Assembly: GCA_015522885.1 (NCBI GenBank)
Contig: WALJ01000092.1
Location: 1 to 5,807 of the forward strand
Length of the DNA: 5,807 bases
Direction: 5' to 3'
From: Thermoplasmata archaeon
Lineage (GTDB): Archaea > Thermoplasmatota > Thermoplasmata > WALJ01
Shown here piece after piece: positions 5,507-5,807 of this stretch. A program made the translations under genes and the position numbers. The notes below the pieces were generated by a model that was not told where the DNA came from, did no database searches, and saw only the letters and a program-made list of their open reading frames with translations. Every line of letters starts with the position of its first letter. Within the stretch, counting starts at the first letter, position 1.

Positions 5507-5807
5507 CTTTTCATCTCCTTCATCATCTTTTTCTTTTTGAAAAGGAATTTCAGGTTCTTCGTGCCGTCTCCCCATGAATTGAGTTTCACCTCTCCTTTTC
5601 TGGGCCTGTACTTTATCGGCACTTCTTTCGCTCTGAGCTTGGTAAAGGCCTCTATCTTTATCTCCTCGGACAGAGGCATCCCGTCGCTTGTCAGGTTAAG
5701 TCTTCGGAGCGCGTCCTTTCTGAAGACCCACATACCGGACTGGGAATCCTTGAGATGCAGACCGAAGAGAAGGTTCATCGTCTTTGCAAGTATCCAGTTG
5801 CCGAAGC
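5503..5807 (-). CDS. Family 2 glycosyltransferase, polyprenyl-phosphate type (5' partial)
   Basis: Only the last 100 residues are present; the frame is open through the window edge, and the ATG at 5778 is internal. The visible part begins FGNWILAKTMNLLFGL. It contains KDSQSGMWVFRKDAL, the conserved D-x-x-SG acceptor-loop motif of dolichyl-phosphate mannose/glucose synthase-like enzymes. It continues with MPLSEEIKIEAF, the acidic position expected for the catalytic base, and VPIKYRPRKGEVKLNSWGDG, the typical basic C-terminal motif for binding lipid phosphate. Such enzymes transfer a sugar from a nucleotide donor to a polyprenyl phosphate at the inner face of the membrane, feeding protein glycosylation or cell-surface polymers. 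It ends in a Lys/Met-rich basic tail (FLFKKKKMMKEMKR) with no membrane helices after the catalytic domain, so it is a soluble or peripheral type without a fused GtrA-like domain. Sugar and acceptor are unknown. Its stop overlaps the argF start by four bases. Confidence 0.88.
   Translation of the reverse strand, partial: FGNWILAKTMNLLFGLHLKDSQSGMWVFRKDALRRLNLTSDGMPLSEEIKIEAFTKLRAKEVPIKYRPRKGEVKLNSWGDGTKNLKFLFKKKKMMKEMKR
5511..5518 (-). promoter_or_regulatory. Shine-Dalgarno site deciding the argF start
   Basis: GGAGATGA on the - strand (in AAGGAGATGAAAAG-ATG), a near-complete match to the archaeal anti-Shine-Dalgarno sequence. The GGAG core ends eight bases before the ATG at 5506. It lies inside the last codons of the glycosyltransferase and supports coupled re-initiation at 5506 rather than a start at 5575. 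Confidence 0.75.

Noticed and set aside
5507..5575. A 23-residue N-terminal extension of ornithine carbamoyltransferase starting at ATG 5575
   Set aside because: The bases encode the conserved C-terminus of the glycosyltransferase in another frame, and the ATG at 5506 has a strong Shine-Dalgarno site and gives the family's usual length.

Overview
The window looks like a piece of an archaeal chromosome, probably euryarchaeal. The evidence is an archaeal RNA polymerase subunit L (Rpo11), a TruD of archaeal/eukaryotic Pus7-like size (424 residues), a TATA box placed for a leaderless transcript, Shine-Dalgarno sites of the GGAGG type, and heavy use of AGA/AGG and ATA codons in DNA of moderate GC. 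A Thermoplasmatota-like lineage would fit, but I cannot fix the taxon from sequence alone. Nothing here looks mobile: there is no insertion sequence, CRISPR array, integrase, tRNA or rRNA.

Layout. At the left edge, on the + strand, the last ~30 codons of a Lys/Glu-rich protein run into an unrecognised membrane-anchored coiled-coil protein (76-1056). Everything else is on the - strand and reads right to left. First comes the C-terminal part of a family 2 glycosyltransferase (5503-5807, cut by the window end). It is followed by ornithine carbamoyltransferase (argF, 4589-5506) and a class I PLP aminotransferase (3429-4589). A 185-base spacer follows, with an oligo-T tract and a good TATA box. 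The second - strand group is a PrsW-like membrane protease homologue (2635-3243), rpoL (2328-2594) and truD (1057-2331). truD ends base-to-base against the stop of the + strand gene at 1056/1057.

How the genes work together. The - strand genes fall into two tight cassettes. In the right one, the glycosyltransferase stop and argF start overlap as ATGA, and the argF stop and aminotransferase start overlap as TAATG. This suggests one transcript with coupled translation; argF and an aminotransferase make sense together in amino-acid metabolism, while the glycosyltransferase is functionally unrelated. In the left one, rpoL and truD overlap as ATGA, joining a transcription subunit to a tRNA pseudouridine synthase. 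The PrsW-like gene lies 40 bases upstream of rpoL and has its own promoter, so it may lead that operon.

Overall this is mostly ordinary housekeeping DNA. The items most worth checking are the uncharacterised + strand membrane protein with a disputed start, the leaderless GTG start of the PrsW-like gene, a possible leaderless 15-codon ORF in the spacer, a Trp-to-Ala change in the OTC ornithine loop, and the zero-length gap between the convergent genes. I do not see convincing evidence of a new multi-gene system.
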